From Melitaea cinxia (lineage: Eukaryota; Arthropoda; Insecta; Lepidoptera; Nymphalidae): a stretch of 64,000 nucleotides of DNA. A program made the position numbers and the translations under genes. The notes under the pieces were generated by a model, which worked only from the letters and a program-made list of their open reading frames with translations, was not told the origin of the DNA and did not search any database. Of the stretch, positions 46,580 to 57,269 are shown one piece after another. The stretch spans positions 2,123,501-2,187,500 of the forward strand of contig NC_059410.1 in the NCBI RefSeq assembly GCF_905220565.1, read 5' to 3'. The first letter of the stretch is position 1; each line of letters opens with the position of its first letter.

Positions 46580-47980
46580 GGATTTTGTACGAAAAAATAA
46601 TAATTTTTCGACTTTCCCCTCGAGCGTTCATTTCCCGTAAGAGTAACAATGTTCCTTTGTGCAAGCCTAGTATAAGCGGACATCACAGTGGGTTTCATTA
46701 AAATCCATGCAGTGGCTTCCGCATGACCCATCACATATAGACAGCCAAATATACTTTGTTTTCTCAAACTGTTACTCTTTTTACTCTTATTTCGAATTGT
46801 ATCCTTTAAAGTATTGGAGTTGTATTCAAATACATTTACGATAACCTTCGTTTTATTTGATATAATGATTATAATTGATCATAGAAATACTTTAGATAAT
46901 AAAAATAATTGCTATAAGCCTACAAGACTAAGTAATTATGTAATTTTATTATAGGTAAAAAAGAAAAAATTAATTTGATGACACTAATCTACCAGGCCGA
47001 TTTATTTATTTATTTTTCATTGTGAACCTTTTTATTTGTAATCAATTTAGGTTCTATTTATCTAATTAGTATTTCTATATATATATATTTGTATTCTTAG
47101 AAAATAGTTATAAATTTAGCCATTAATTTATGAAAATTTGACAAATAAAAATACAATTTTTTGAATATTTCCTGTAAAATTTGGAATTTTAAATTAACAT
47201 ATGTTGTTAATGGAAGCTTGACTGGTATTTACGCTATCTTGTTGTTATATCCCAAATATAAATAAATAAAATGATTAAATAATCAATGAAATAAGCTAGT
47301 ATATGGATAGAGAATACGCAACGAAATGTAATTGGGAATTCTCTTATAAACACGGCCAGAGTAAAGCATGTCGACATGGCCGAGCCAAATTGCCATGGAA
47401 CAGTTTGATTAACCATCCCATGTATACAATTATAGCTGACACCGGCTGCTTGTTAATTTATGGGGAAACTTTGCTTAAGCCCAGTCCCCGAGTGTAACAC
47501 GGCGTGTCATACATGTGATTAATTAAAAGCGGGCACACTCGTAATGTTACATCACCTTTTTAAGCAAAATTTTGATGAAAATTTATAACTTTCTTCGTTT
47601 ATTTGTTTGGATTAATTGTTTTCAAATAACTCTTTTAATATGTATAACATCGATTTTTTTTTTCTTACTTCAACTAACGACTTATAAAAACCGTGTTTAT
47701 CAAAACTGTACTTGTCACAGGTTCTCGATTGGTCTTGTAACTGTAAACATCTGTTGAGTGGTTTCACCAAGCAATTTCGTTGGTCATAATATTATTATTA
47801 GATCTAACAACTGTGGAAGGACGGAGTATTCTCTGTGACTCTATCAAGATGGGGCAATAATAATTGTCAGATCGTTTTCATGTTAGATAGGTAGGGTTTT
47901 TTTAGCAGTTAATTGATAATAAATTTCCAACAAGATTCTTATAGAAGCTGCAAAACTTGACATTTCCATTTTTTTTATAC
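46580..47980. other. Anonymous DNA
   Basis: AT-rich. A 64-codon plus-strand frame at 47303-47497 and a 76-codon minus-strand frame at 46537-46767 have no recognised domain. Confidence 0.4.
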
Positions 47981-47984
47981 AATT

Positions 47985-48250
47985 AGGTCGACAAACAAGC
48001 GAACCGCTCACCTGGTGGTAAATAATTACCGTAGCCTATACACAATCGGCTACAACAGCAGAAGCAACGCAGGCGCGTTTCTGACCCGACCCCAAATTCT
48101 CCCCAGGAGCTCCGGTCACCTTACTCACCACAGGAACACAACACTGCTTGTTAAGCAGTGATCTTCTGTAAGGCCGAGTTACTTCCCCATTCTGGCCACT
48201 TCAGATTTTGAGTAGGATATATCCTGGTGTGCCCTAGCCCTACCTTAGGT
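47985..48250 (+). repeat. Family A repeat
   Basis: TAGGTCGACAAACAAGCGAA, GTAAATAATTACCGTAGCCT, GAGCTCCGGTCACCTTACTC and GATCTTCTGTAAGGCCGAG. Confidence 0.7.
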
Positions 48251-48329
48251 GCCCTAATTCAGTTAGTAACGTCTTAGATGTAACACGCCTACGCCACACG
48301 CACGATGAACACGCATTTCAATTTATTAT

Positions 48330-48625
48330 CTAACTAGCCGACCTGTCCCCACTTCGTTGGACGTTAATTATTATTTTTGTGATTCAAATATATAGTAAAG
48401 TTTTCATCTCGCTGGCATTTCTCCGACTTGATTTACATATACTGTTATTTTTCATTGATTTTTTTGTTCAATAACAATAAAATATAGCCTATATCAATCC
48501 TGAATAGTGTAGCTTTCTGTTAGTGAAAGAATTTTCATGATCGAATCAGTATGTGCGAAGATTACCCCTACAAACATACAAGGCTAGAAACTTTACCATT
48601 TTTTATTATTAGTATAGATATCTAA
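48330..48625 (+). repeat. RTE-like tail
   Basis: CTAGCCGACCTGTCCCCACT at the start and AACATACAAGGCTAGAAACT before TTATTAGTATAGAT at the end match the general plan of lepidopteran RTE tails; no second copy in the window. Confidence 0.45.
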
Positions 48626-48629
48626 GTAC

Positions 48630-49000
48630 TTATAATATTAGATTTGGTCTAAGTAAGATTTTAGTATAGCAAAAAAATAGAATACGTAATTTAAATAACT
48701 TATAGTTGTAGGTACATTCTCAAAATCTTATTTGGCCTTAATTACTAAATTTACCACATTCAATTATGTTATAACAATATTTTGCAATTTACGTAAGTAG
48801 AGTAAAATTCTACGTATCGTATCACTAAAGCAATATTGGTAAAAAATAAAAATTAAATATGTGCACTCAGCACTGTAAGCCGGCTTAATATAAATAGGTT
48901 AAATAGGTACAGAAGGGTAGCTAAATTCATTCTTATAAATCTCAGGAGAGGAATTATTATGTAATATGAAATAAGGTATGTTCGGTAAGATCGGACTATT
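48630..49000. other. No recognisable content
   Basis: AT-rich DNA. Confidence 0.4.
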
Positions 49001-49004
49001 TTTA

Positions 49005-49395
49005 ACTGACTTTCAAAAAAGGACGAGGTCCTCAATTCAATTGTATTTTTTTTTTCTAATGTATGTACCTCGGAACTGTTGACTGGATTGATCGATTTCG
49101 ATAATTTTTTAATCGAAAGGTAGAGCGTGTCATGTGGTTCCATTTCATTTGAGATCGAACAAGTACTCTTCGAGTTATATCTAATATAATGCGTAGGTAT
49201 ATACTTGACTACTCTTTCGTCGACCTACGTTGTACTTATACCGCATAACATTTCACTGGGTATACTAATTTTGATGATTCTACTTTTATTTGAAAGTTTA
49301 CTTGTCATGTAGTCCCATTTAAATTATTTAAATTATTTGATCGAGATGATGATTGATCGAGATCTAATAACTATCACAGAATTATTTATTTGTCC
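49005..49395 (-). repeat. Family D repeat, inverted
   Basis: AAAAAGGACGAGGTCCTCAA, TTTCGATAATTTTTTAATCG, CTCTTTCGTCGACCTACGTT and TTTTGATGATTCTACTTTTA. Confidence 0.65.
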
Positions 49396-49424
49396 TAATT
49401 GGGCAGTATAGTACATGTTATAGT

Positions 49425-49488
49425 AGTGGCCTACATAGGGAAAGAGGTCTATGCCCAGCAGTGGGATATTACAGGCTGAATTGAGCAG
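49425..49488 (+). mobile_element. SINE S1 tail fragment
   Basis: CATAGGGAAAGAGGTCTATG then CCCAGCAGTGGGATATTACA. Confidence 0.65.
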
Positions 49489-49494
49489 TGTACA

Positions 49495-50025
<531 letters not shown>

Positions 50026-50029
50026 AAAT

Positions 50030-50320
50030 CTGTTCACACTGACATAGTGTTTAACAACAAAGACACTGAAAAGGTAAGTGAAAGTTGTAACTGAATAAAG
50101 CAAAATTATTTTAAACACCAAAAAAATATGTAAGCATCTTCAATTTTTTTATAGTTTAATATATTATATTTATTTGGATAGGAAAAATTAAATAAAACAT
50201 CAATATAGGAAATAATATTTAATTAAAATCACTAACAATTACCAACTTACACAAATTTATATACAGAGACCAATAAACGGGTTATTGTACTCAGGTATGA
50301 AACGAAAAAGACTCGACTCG
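50030..50320. other. No recognisable content
   Basis: AT-rich spacer between two family D copies. Confidence 0.4.
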
Positions 50321-50324
50321 CGGT

Positions 50325-50880
50325 CAAAATAATTGTGTTTGCTAGCAAACGAAAAAAAAAACCGACTTCAATTACATCGACGAGTAATACAACGTAGATC
50401 GACGAAAAAATACTCAAGTAACTACGCGTTATCAAAGATTACTCAAAAAGTTGTTATCAGATCTCGATAAAATTTATATGTGACCACATGATAAATATCA
50501 GCTTTCGATTAAATTAAAAATTATCAAAATCGGTATACCCAGTAAAAAGTTATTGCGGATTTTCGAAAGTTTCCCTCAATTTCTCTAGGATTCCATCATC
50601 AGATCCTGGTTTCCTTATCATGGTACTAAGCTAGGGATGTCCTCTTTCCAACAAAAAAAGAATTATCAAAATCGGTATATCCAGTAGAAAGTTATGCGGT
50701 ATAATACAACGTAGGTCGACGAAAAAAGCGTCAAGTAAAAACGCATTATTAGATATAGCTCAAAAAGTACTCGTTCGATCTCAAATAAATTTAAATGGGA
50801 CCAATTGGCACACACCACCTTTCGATTAAGACAAAATTTGTCGAAATCGGTCCATCCGGTCAAAAGTTCTGATGTAACAT

Positions 50881-50915
<35 letters not shown>

Positions 50916-50955
50916 GTCGAATTGAGAACCTCCTCCTTTTTTGGAAGTCGGTTAA
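50325..50955 (+). repeat. Family D repeat, longest copy
   Basis: TGTGTTTGCTAGCAAACGAA to CTCCTTTTTTGGAAGTCGGT. It includes two internal blocks related to each other (both contain ATCAAAATCGGTATA...CCAGTA and AAGTTAT). A run of 27 A sits at 50885-50911, where two other copies have (TA)n. Confidence 0.75.
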
Positions 50956-51074
50956 AAAAACATTATAACGAAGTTACCTTACCGAGAACTTAGGAGCTAA
51001 CATTTATTTAATACGAAACACATACGAAAACGACGTTCCTTAGAAACTCTTCCTAATACTAAATTAAAGTCATT

Positions 51075-51410
51075 CATCTATACAAATAAATAAAATTGTA
51101 GTGTCTGTTTGTAATATTAAAATAAACGCTTTTTACTAATTGCATATTGATTTATACACGACACATATACCAAAATATTTTTTTGTTTACCAATTTTTGT
51201 TTGTCTGTCTGTCTGTCTGTTTGTTCCGGCTAATCTCTGGAACGGCTGGACCGATTTTGACGGGACTTTCACTGGCAGATAGCTGATGTAATATGACATA
51301 AATTTACCTACTTTTATTTTAAAAACTTATTTATTTCATAACTCTGCAAACTGAATAATAACTTTTTTGTTAATTCCACGCGTACGAAGTCGCAGGCACG
51401 GCTAGTTAAT
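51075..51410 (+). repeat. RTE-like tail (family F), copy 3
   Basis: AAATTGTAGTGTCTGTTTGT, a (TGTC)n run near 51201-51216, GGAACGGCTGGACCGATTTT and the terminal TTCCACGCGTACGAAGTCGC. Confidence 0.65.
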
Positions 51411-51619
51411 AATAATTCGTTATATTTCCCAATCACACCAAGATACATTCGACGGTAAACGCAAAGAACATAACAAAAATAACTAAAATAATTGTAATCA
51501 TCTTCTCAAATAAGACCTACATAATATTTTTACTGGGTATATAATAAGTATGTGCTACGTATTTACATTTAATTATTGACTAGGAGACCTAACGCGGTTG
51601 TCATTTTGACACTGCCGCT

Positions 51620-51820
51620 ATGTTGGGAACGCTATACGACAATGAAGGTAAATCTCATAGAATCGAAAGTGTTCATATAGTACAGGATCCGGCTTCCTTC
51701 ATGCGAAGGCAAATTAGGAACCACTTGAGTTTACTGCGAAAATCGGAGACAGTCATATTTGCAAAGACCAAATATGAACCTTATACAGAAATTTTTAGGG
51801 CGCTCAAGCCATCTGCGTAG
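51620..51820 (+). other. Unidentified coding-like frame of 66 codons
   Basis: Reads MLGTLYDNEGKSHRIESVHI, then SFMRRQIRNHLSLLRKSETV and FRALKPSA. Balanced composition and several basic helices make it look coding, but no family comes to mind. A GAAG/GTAAAT donor-like site lies at 51645. It could be a transposon fragment or a single exon. Confidence 0.3.
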
Positions 51821-51829
51821 TCAAGGATT

Positions 51830-52490
51830 GGTAAAAGTAGTGATTGTGCTAACGCTAACGCTTTCCGGCTAAGCTAATTTAATTGAGGTGACCAAGAGAG
51901 ATGCCGATCGAATGTTATTACTAGATTTTTCACTTTATCACTAAAATTGAAAACAATACTTTAATTAATAAAAAAAAAGTGTTAATTAATGAAAAAATAA
52001 ATTGATTAAATGATTTTTTTATTGATTACCTATGTGAAGAATGTACTGATTTGCAGCCGGATCTTAGACTATTATTGACTGAAAGCTGAAAACCTTGTCT
52101 CATCTCATCCGTATACAAAAGTAAAAGTCTAGACTTTTACTTTTGTATACGGATGAGACACCCTAGGGTGTCTTATATTAGATGTGGGACTTAATCAATG
52201 GAAGTTAGGTTAAAGCTGCGAGATGAACGCTTCCAACTGTTTTCATTCGTTTTATATATGTCTCCTTATCTGTAATAAAATAAATAATTTACGTAATTTT
52301 AAAAAAATTAGCAACATTTAGCTGTTTGATGACGCGATCAGAGAAAATTCGGATATATTTTTTTTACGACATATTAGATCTTTTACTGCAAAAAAATTTT
52401 TTTTAAGATGAGCCTACATAGTAAAAAAATTTCTTACGACAGAACAACTCAAGTTTAAGAATTATTTTGTTTTATTTGAAGTGTCGTGTG
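51830..52490. other. Anonymous DNA around the palindrome
   Basis: Apart from the palindrome nothing is recognisable. Confidence 0.4.
52103..52158. repeat. Perfect 56-bp palindrome
   Basis: 28-bp arms without spacer, centred between 52130 and 52131 on TCTAGA; left arm starts TCTCATCCGTATAC and the right arm is its exact reverse complement, ending GTATACGGATGAGA. All base pairs were checked. Confidence 0.97.
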
Positions 52491-52492
52491 GC

Positions 52493-52872
52493 ACAGTGTA
52501 GCGTAGCGCAGAGTGTAGTGTGACACAGAGTGTAGCGTGCGCAGTGTAGCGTAGCACAGAGTGTAGTGTGACACAGAGTGTAGCGTGAGCAGTGTAGCGT
52601 AGCACAGAGAGTGGTGTGGCACAGAGTGTAGAATGGCGCAGAGTGTAGCCACAGAGTGTAGTGTGGCACATGTAGTGTATTGTACATGGTGTAGTGTAAT
52701 GTACTGTACATAATGTTATGTAGTGTAGTGTACATAGTGTAGTGTAGCGTAATGTACATGGTCTAGTGTTATGTACTGTAGATAGTATCGTGTAGTGTAC
52801 TTAGTGTAGTGTAGCGTAGTGTATGTACATCGTGTAGTGTAGTGTAGTGTAGTGTGGTGTAGTGTAGTACAG
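52493..52872. repeat. GTGTA-based minisatellite next to the TGIF stop codon
   Basis: The first half consists of about three 48-bp units (GTAGCGTAGCACAGAGTGTA plus GTGTGACACAGAGTGTAGCG); the second half is looser, made of TGTAGTGTAGTGTACAT-like words. Open frames on the minus strand (HYTLCYATL-like) are by-products. On the minus strand it lies immediately downstream of the TGIF stop (52890), so it is probably transcribed as 3' untranslated sequence. Confidence 0.85.
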
Positions 52873-52889
52873 CGTACATACGTCGGTCG

Positions 52890-53009
52890 CTAGACGGGCA
52901 CCTCCTCCTGCTCCTTGTCACACTGTCGCACGGCGACGGCGGTCTCCACGAGCAGGTAGAGGCACTTGAACTTATCGCGCACGCCCTCGCCGCCCGCCGC
53001 GGTCGCCGT
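52890..53009 (-). CDS. TGIF: TGIF homeobox gene, last coding exon
   Basis: The minus strand reads TATAAGGEGVRDKFKCLYLL then VETAVAVRQCDKEQEEVPV and a TAG stop at 52890-52892. The KFKCLYLLVETAVAVRQ segment resembles the conserved C-terminal helix of insect TGIF (achintya/vismay) proteins, a transcriptional repressor family. High GC and codon-like structure contrast with the AT-rich surroundings. Two acceptors are possible: CACAG at 53014-53010 (exon starts 53009, phase 0) or GCAG at 53021-53018 (exon starts 53017, phase 1). Each is phase-compatible with one candidate donor of the preceding exon, so the junction is not settled. Confidence 0.7.
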   Translation of the reverse strand, partial: TATAAGGEGVRDKFKCLYLLVETAVAVRQCDKEQEEVPV

Positions 53010-53385
53010 CTGTGGGACTGCACCATTATTTACTCATCTTACTTTATCTTTGTATATTATATTTTTTTGGAAGAGTATTAAATAGTAAACAAATATGGCG
53101 TACTTCCGACCACAGACAATAGAGTAATATTGTAAGTATAGTAAAGTGATACAAGAAGCAAATGAATGAACAATATTAATAAGCCATAGACGAAAGTAAA
53201 ATTCATTTTATGTTCAAATATTTAACGCTAGAATTATTTTCAGAAATATTCATAATATAAAATAAAAGCTTTACAATAAACACTTTACTATAATAGATTG
53301 ACATTTATAATATTTTGTCAGCATTTTTACGCTCATAAGATGGGCCATTTGCTTGTTACCCTAGTTATATAAAAAAAAATGTCAC
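53010..53385 (-). other. TGIF intron
   Basis: AT-rich, about 370 bp, no internal features. Confidence 0.55.
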
Positions 53386-53778
53386 TCTCGAAGCCAGATG
53401 TAGGTCACGATCCTCAGACCCGTAGCGGATAACAGACTGCCACACAGAGGGGTCATACTTTACCTCCTCTTCGCACACAGCTCCTAAGGAGTATCCCTCC
53501 TCTCCATCAGCTAGTTCATCAGCTAGTTCATCACCGTCGCTGCGATAGACCAGCGACCTATCTTCGTCGGAGTCATGATCTCGGCCTGTTTCAGCGTTTT
53601 CATCGAGCTCAGCGTCCCCTTCACCGTCCCATGAGGCTACTACCACTCCGGAACTGGAACCCGCAGCGCCCAGTTGCTTTCGACCCCGACGAGATTTATT
53701 GTGGAGGGGATCTTGACCCTCCCGACGTATCATATCGGGTAGGATGCGACGACGCGCGTTTACGAACCAGTTGCTTAC
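53386..53778 (-). CDS. TGIF: TGIF homeobox gene, exon with homeodomain helix 3
   Basis: After a TTTTACAG acceptor the exon starts at 53778 with VSNWFVNARRRILPDMIRR, the recognition helix of a TALE homeodomain (W48, F49, N51, R53 in usual numbering; position 50 is V where vertebrate TGIF has I). SRRGRKQ follows, as in TGIF. The rest is acidic and low-complexity (GEGDAELDENAETGRDHDSD) and includes a 12-bp tandem duplication that doubles LADE (53517-53540). It continues YDPSVWQSVIRYGSED. Donors are either AGA/GTGACA (end 53386) or GATC/GTGACC (end 53409); both are weak. The preceding exon is 55191-55343, phase 0. Confidence 0.85.
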
Positions 53779-53824
53779 CTGTAAAATTTTATAAAAAAAC
53801 GAGTGTGCTTTAGACCACACGACT

Positions 53825-53995
53825 GAAGTAAAACTTCTGCACAATAGGCCTGTGTTGTCTTATATACGAAACGAGAATGTGTGGTGGCACCTCTCTGTTG
53901 CTCCGTTTGCCTCGCCCGATCACACATTTCGTAACGCTCTCGTCACGCATTCACCGGGTTACTCTACAAGTCAAGCATGCGTAAAGAAGTTTTAC
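53825..53995. mobile_element. MITE family C, complete copy inside TGIF intron
   Basis: Ends ACTGAAGTAAAACTTCT and AAAGAAGTTTTACTTCA are inverted repeats of about 15 bp; the interior has CTCGCCCGATCACACATTTC and GTAACGCTCTCGTCACGC. No coding capacity. Confidence 0.7.
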
Positions 53996-54029
53996 TTCAA
54001 TAATAATAGATTTACTTCAACTAAAAAAA

Positions 54030-54245
54030 AAACAAACTAAAATGAAAAACCGACTTCGATTTCCATCGAAAAATTTAGTACAGTTACACATTATTAGGAA
54101 TTACTCGTCAGATCAACCTCACTTTTAAATGGGACCACATGGCAGTAATATAAAAAAACGGTACACCCAGTACGAAGTTATGAAGTAACACATAAAAAAG
54201 TAGTCAAAATAAGAACCTTCACCTATTTTTAAAGACCGTTAAAAA
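54030..54245 (+). repeat. Family D fragment inside TGIF intron
   Basis: AAAAACCGACTTCGATTTCC, CACATTATTAGGAATTACTC and ACGGTACACCCAGTACGAAG, with a worn tail. Confidence 0.55.
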
Positions 54246-54359
54246 TATTACATAGAATATAATTACATAGAACATTTAAGTATCACAAGTAGGGGTGTGT
54301 GAATATCGTTTGAATAGAATCGAATCGATATTAAATACAAGATTCGAAATTTGAATTAT

Positions 54360-54905
54360 TTGGAAACTTCCTTCTTTATGGAAAAGGAACGAATAGACAC
54401 AAATGGAGTGGTGAAAAACCAATTAGACGTCGCATTCCTCAACGAAACATCATTTTGCATGTGATGGGTAACAAAGGCGCAGCTAATGATATTACGAATC
54501 CGATACAGAGTTGGTCTCTTTGTTTTACTAATGAAGAGGTGGACAAAATTGTAGAACACATAAATACGGAGATTAAAGAAAAGGGTTTCAAGAAGAAGAT
54601 GGTGAAGAAGTCATTGGATTATCGTCAAGCACGCTTTCGTTTGTAAAACTGGTATCACTGACTAAATTTAAAAGCCTTATTTGGCCTTTATTATTTAGCA
54701 GGCGTTTTCAAAGTGAATGATCGAGGAAATCTTTGACAAACATTCTGGAGTGGCACTTTTTAGAGCTACAATGAGCCGTTGCAGATATGAGTTTTTGGCA
54801 AACTGTCTTCGGTTTGACTACAACCAGAATCGTGAAGGACGGCATGCAGACGATCGCTTGGCTCCGAGAGATCAGAGATTTTTGATCAAATTATTACAAT
54901 AATGT
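54360..54905 (+). pseudogene. piggyBac transposase fragment, antisense within TGIF intron
   Basis: Plus-strand 54370-54646 reads GTNRHKWSGEKPIRRRIPQR, GNKGAANDITNPIQSWSLCF and EEVDKIVEHINTEI, then a stop. After a frameshift, KALFGLYYLAGVFKVNDRGN; after another, 54717-54902 reads VALFRATMSRCRYEFLANCL, RFDYNQNREGRHADDRLAPR. These are successive landmarks of the N-terminal part of the DDE_Tnp_1_7 domain of piggyBac transposases. At least three frame breaks, and the loss of the downstream catalytic region, make it dead. No TTAA-flanked ends were traced. Confidence 0.82.
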
Positions 54906-54909
54906 AATA

Positions 54910-55190
54910 TTATAGTTAGACGAATAACTATTGTCTTTTCGTGGACGATGTCTCTTCAAAACCTTCAAAACCAGATAAGTATGTAATTAAAATTTTAATG
55001 TTTTGTGATGCAAAAACCGCTTACATATTGAAAGCTATTGTGTATGTAGGTTAGACATATGCACCGCCAAACTTATCAGTTATTACGTAGTTATTACTTT
55101 AGTTTTAACATACATAAAATGTATGTTAAACTAATATATGTTACATAAAATGTATGTTAAAATAATGTATGTATATACTAAAATATTTAC
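54910..55190. other. Remainder of TGIF intron
   Basis: AT-rich, with ATAAAATGTATGTTAA repeated three times near 55115-55162. Confidence 0.45.
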
Positions 55191-55343
55191 CTGCAATAAA
55201 GTCAAATTAGCCTCTTGACTAAGCTTTAGTTTCTCGGCGTCGCTGGGGTACGGATTGTTCCGATGTTCATATAGCCAGCGGTGGAGTATTTTGACAGAAT
55301 GTATGGGTAGTTCCCCGCGTCGTTTGCGGATTATCATCCCGCC
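55191..55343 (-). CDS. TGIF: TGIF homeobox gene, exon with homeodomain helices 1-2
   Basis: Bounded by a TTACCAG acceptor (AG at 55345-55344) and a CAG/GTAAAT donor (55191/55190), giving exactly 51 codons: GGMIIRKRRGELPIHSVKIL, HRWLYEHRNNPYPSDAEKLK, LSQEANLTLLQ. RKRRGELP and SVKILHRWLYEHR are typical of TGIF, and PYP at the turn is the TALE three-residue insertion. Joined to the next exon it gives ...LTLLQ-VSNWFVNARRR, a complete TALE homeodomain. TGIF proteins are nuclear repressors; in Drosophila the pair achi/vis act in spermatogenesis. Upstream exons are not identified here and may lie beyond this window or among the repeats. Confidence 0.88.
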
Positions 55344-55344
55344 C

Positions 55345-55652
55345 TGGTAACAAACAAGCAAATAAATAAATAATTACCAATATGGATTTACTTAGAAACT
55401 AGTCAACTAATGTTTAAATTCATTCACTGTTACTAAATTGTTACCGTGAATTTTTTTTATATACATAATTATGGTGTAGCAAGCAATCGTATGGTCCCAC
55501 TAATGTTAACCCATAACCATAACCTATGGACGCGTTTCCAACCTTAAACATTTTAATTTAATTTGGATTTAAATTTGGGCTAATAAAGTTAAAAGATAAC
55601 TTTTCTCTATCAATTTGTCTTTTACTTCCCTGTGAAAGAAAATATACATTTT
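55345..55652. other. No recognisable content upstream of the TGIF exon
   Basis: AT-rich intron-like DNA. Confidence 0.4.
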
Positions 55653-55654
55653 CT

Positions 55655-55706
55655 AAAGAAAAAGAGGCCTTTGCCCAGCAGTGGAACATTACAGTCTGAA
55701 TCAGTA
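55655..55706 (+). mobile_element. SINE S1 tail fragment
   Basis: AAAGAAAAAGAGGCCTTTGC followed by CCAGCAGTGGAACATTACAG. Confidence 0.65.
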
Positions 55707-55784
55707 AATCAATCAATCAGTACATATAGGCTTTCCTATGATCATATGTATTCTGTGACGTGTAGTTGGGAGTCTTGCTTTTTT

Positions 55785-56070
55785 TTTATGTCACTAGGTC
55801 GGCAAACAAGCGTACGGCTCACCTGATGGTAAGCGATTACCGTAGCTTATAGACGCCTACAACACCAGAAGCATCGCAAGCGCGCTGCCGACCCAATCCC
55901 CAATCCCCCCCCCCCAGGAGCTCTGGTCACCTTACTCACCAACAGGAACACAATACTGCTTGAAAACAGTATTATTTTGCTGTGATCTTCTGTAAGGTCG
56001 AGGTACTACCCCAGTCGAGCTGCTCCATATTTTGAGCAGGAAATTCCTGCTGTGCCCTACCTCAGTTAGC
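55785..56070 (+). repeat. Family A repeat, full length
   Basis: CACTAGGTCGGCAAACAAGC, GTACGGCTCACCTGATGGTA, AGCGATTACCGTAGCTTATA, a run of 11 C near 55905, and GCTGCTCCATATTTTGAGCA to CTGTGCCCTACCTCAGTTAG. This is the best copy of the family here. Confidence 0.75.
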
Positions 56071-56114
56071 GCTGCTCTTGAGTACTAATTTGTTTTGATA
56101 ACTTAAAATCATTT

Positions 56115-56225
56115 TGACCAACCCGTTGGCGCAGTTTGTAGTGGCACTACTTTCTGCTTCGCGGGTTGAGGGTTCAATTACCACCTGAGTCTGGATGTAA
56201 TATTTATATTTTTTATTTTAATGTA
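56115..56225 (+). mobile_element. tRNA-derived SINE S2, copy 2 (truncated)
   Basis: CAACCCGTTGGCGCAGTTTG, TAGTGGCACTACTTTCTGCT and a decayed B box GAGGGTTCAATTACCACC, as at 27255. Confidence 0.65.
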
Positions 56226-56620
56226 TACTAGCGACCCGCCCCGGCTTCGCACGGGTGAAATGGTACTACTAAACATACTACAGATTGTCATTTTTCGCAA
56301 CGTTTACAGCTTTTTTGTCATAAGACAATGACTACTTACTCTCAAATTGATAAATTACGGTTTTTATCTAATCCTATCCAATCTAATGTAGTTACTATAA
56401 ATGCGGTTTAAAAATTATCTTTCATACCGACTAAAGTACGAATATACAATTTGAAAAAAATTGTCATGCCGGCCAGTACCGCTGCAACCGTTATGTTCTT
56501 GCATTTTAAATCTGTAATATCTTCGAAAATATTCATTTAAATTACATGCTGTTAAGAGCCATATTGATCTATATTAAATGCACAATGCATTTAAGGTACT
56601 AATAAGGCATGGTAAGGTCT
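56226..56620 (+). repeat. RTE-like tail
   Basis: CTAGCGACCCGCCCCGGCTT then CGCACGGGTGAAATGG, a very common lepidopteran RTE-tail head, followed by worn sequence. Confidence 0.55.
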
Positions 56621-57250
56621 TGTAGAAGATAAAAATAAAAAACCACAAAACCTTAGTTTTTTTTTTTAATTTTTTTACGTGAACCTTGAGGTTATGTGAA
56701 AAAATGTAAACACAAAAGTCGTAGATATTTTACTATCTACAACTTTGCCATTGAGCTTTTTTTCATTGGACTTGTAGTTTAGCCGGAAATCCCCCCCCCC
56801 CCTCCCCTACCACTTCCCGACCTCAGATCGCTCATAATTTATTTTTCCTTTCATTTTCGTTGTATTCTCTTCCTTTTCCAATGGATTTCATCCTACTATA
56901 AACTTTTTCACTTTTACCAATTTCAGAGGCTAAAAGCACGATTCTAATAGAAACATTTTGGGATCTTTCCTTATTCAGATAACTTTCATCCTTCTTCAAA
57001 ACATATGCGGAGTCCGTGAGAATAAGGAAGTGCAAAAGAGAAAGAAAAAAATAATGCATACTTCGTTTAGATAAAATGATTTTTAATGTTTTAAATTTTA
57101 AATATTTTATATTGGCAGTATTTGTTTATAAAATACATTGACGATTACTTTTAAAATAAATTTAACGTGAACAAAATTTGAGACAAGATGAGTTGTTCGA
57201 TAATTTGATGTAGACTGTAAGAGATTTTAAGAAAACTTCGAAAGAAAGAA
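56621..57250. other. Anonymous DNA downstream of the P-like exons
   Basis: 56660-56820 has ACGTGAACCTTGAGGTTATG and GTCGTAGATATTTTACTATC with a C run, a familiar interspersed repeat of unknown class. On the minus strand an acceptor-like TTAAAATCTCTTACAG ends at 57215 and is followed by 35 open codons; this might be a terminal exon of the P-like gene, but nothing in it is conserved. Confidence 0.35.
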
Positions 57251-57269
57251 TTAATCGTCAAAACTTAGA

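Noticed and set aside
52455..52759. Minus-strand frames rich in H, T, L, Y and C
   Set aside because: They come from the GTGTA minisatellite.
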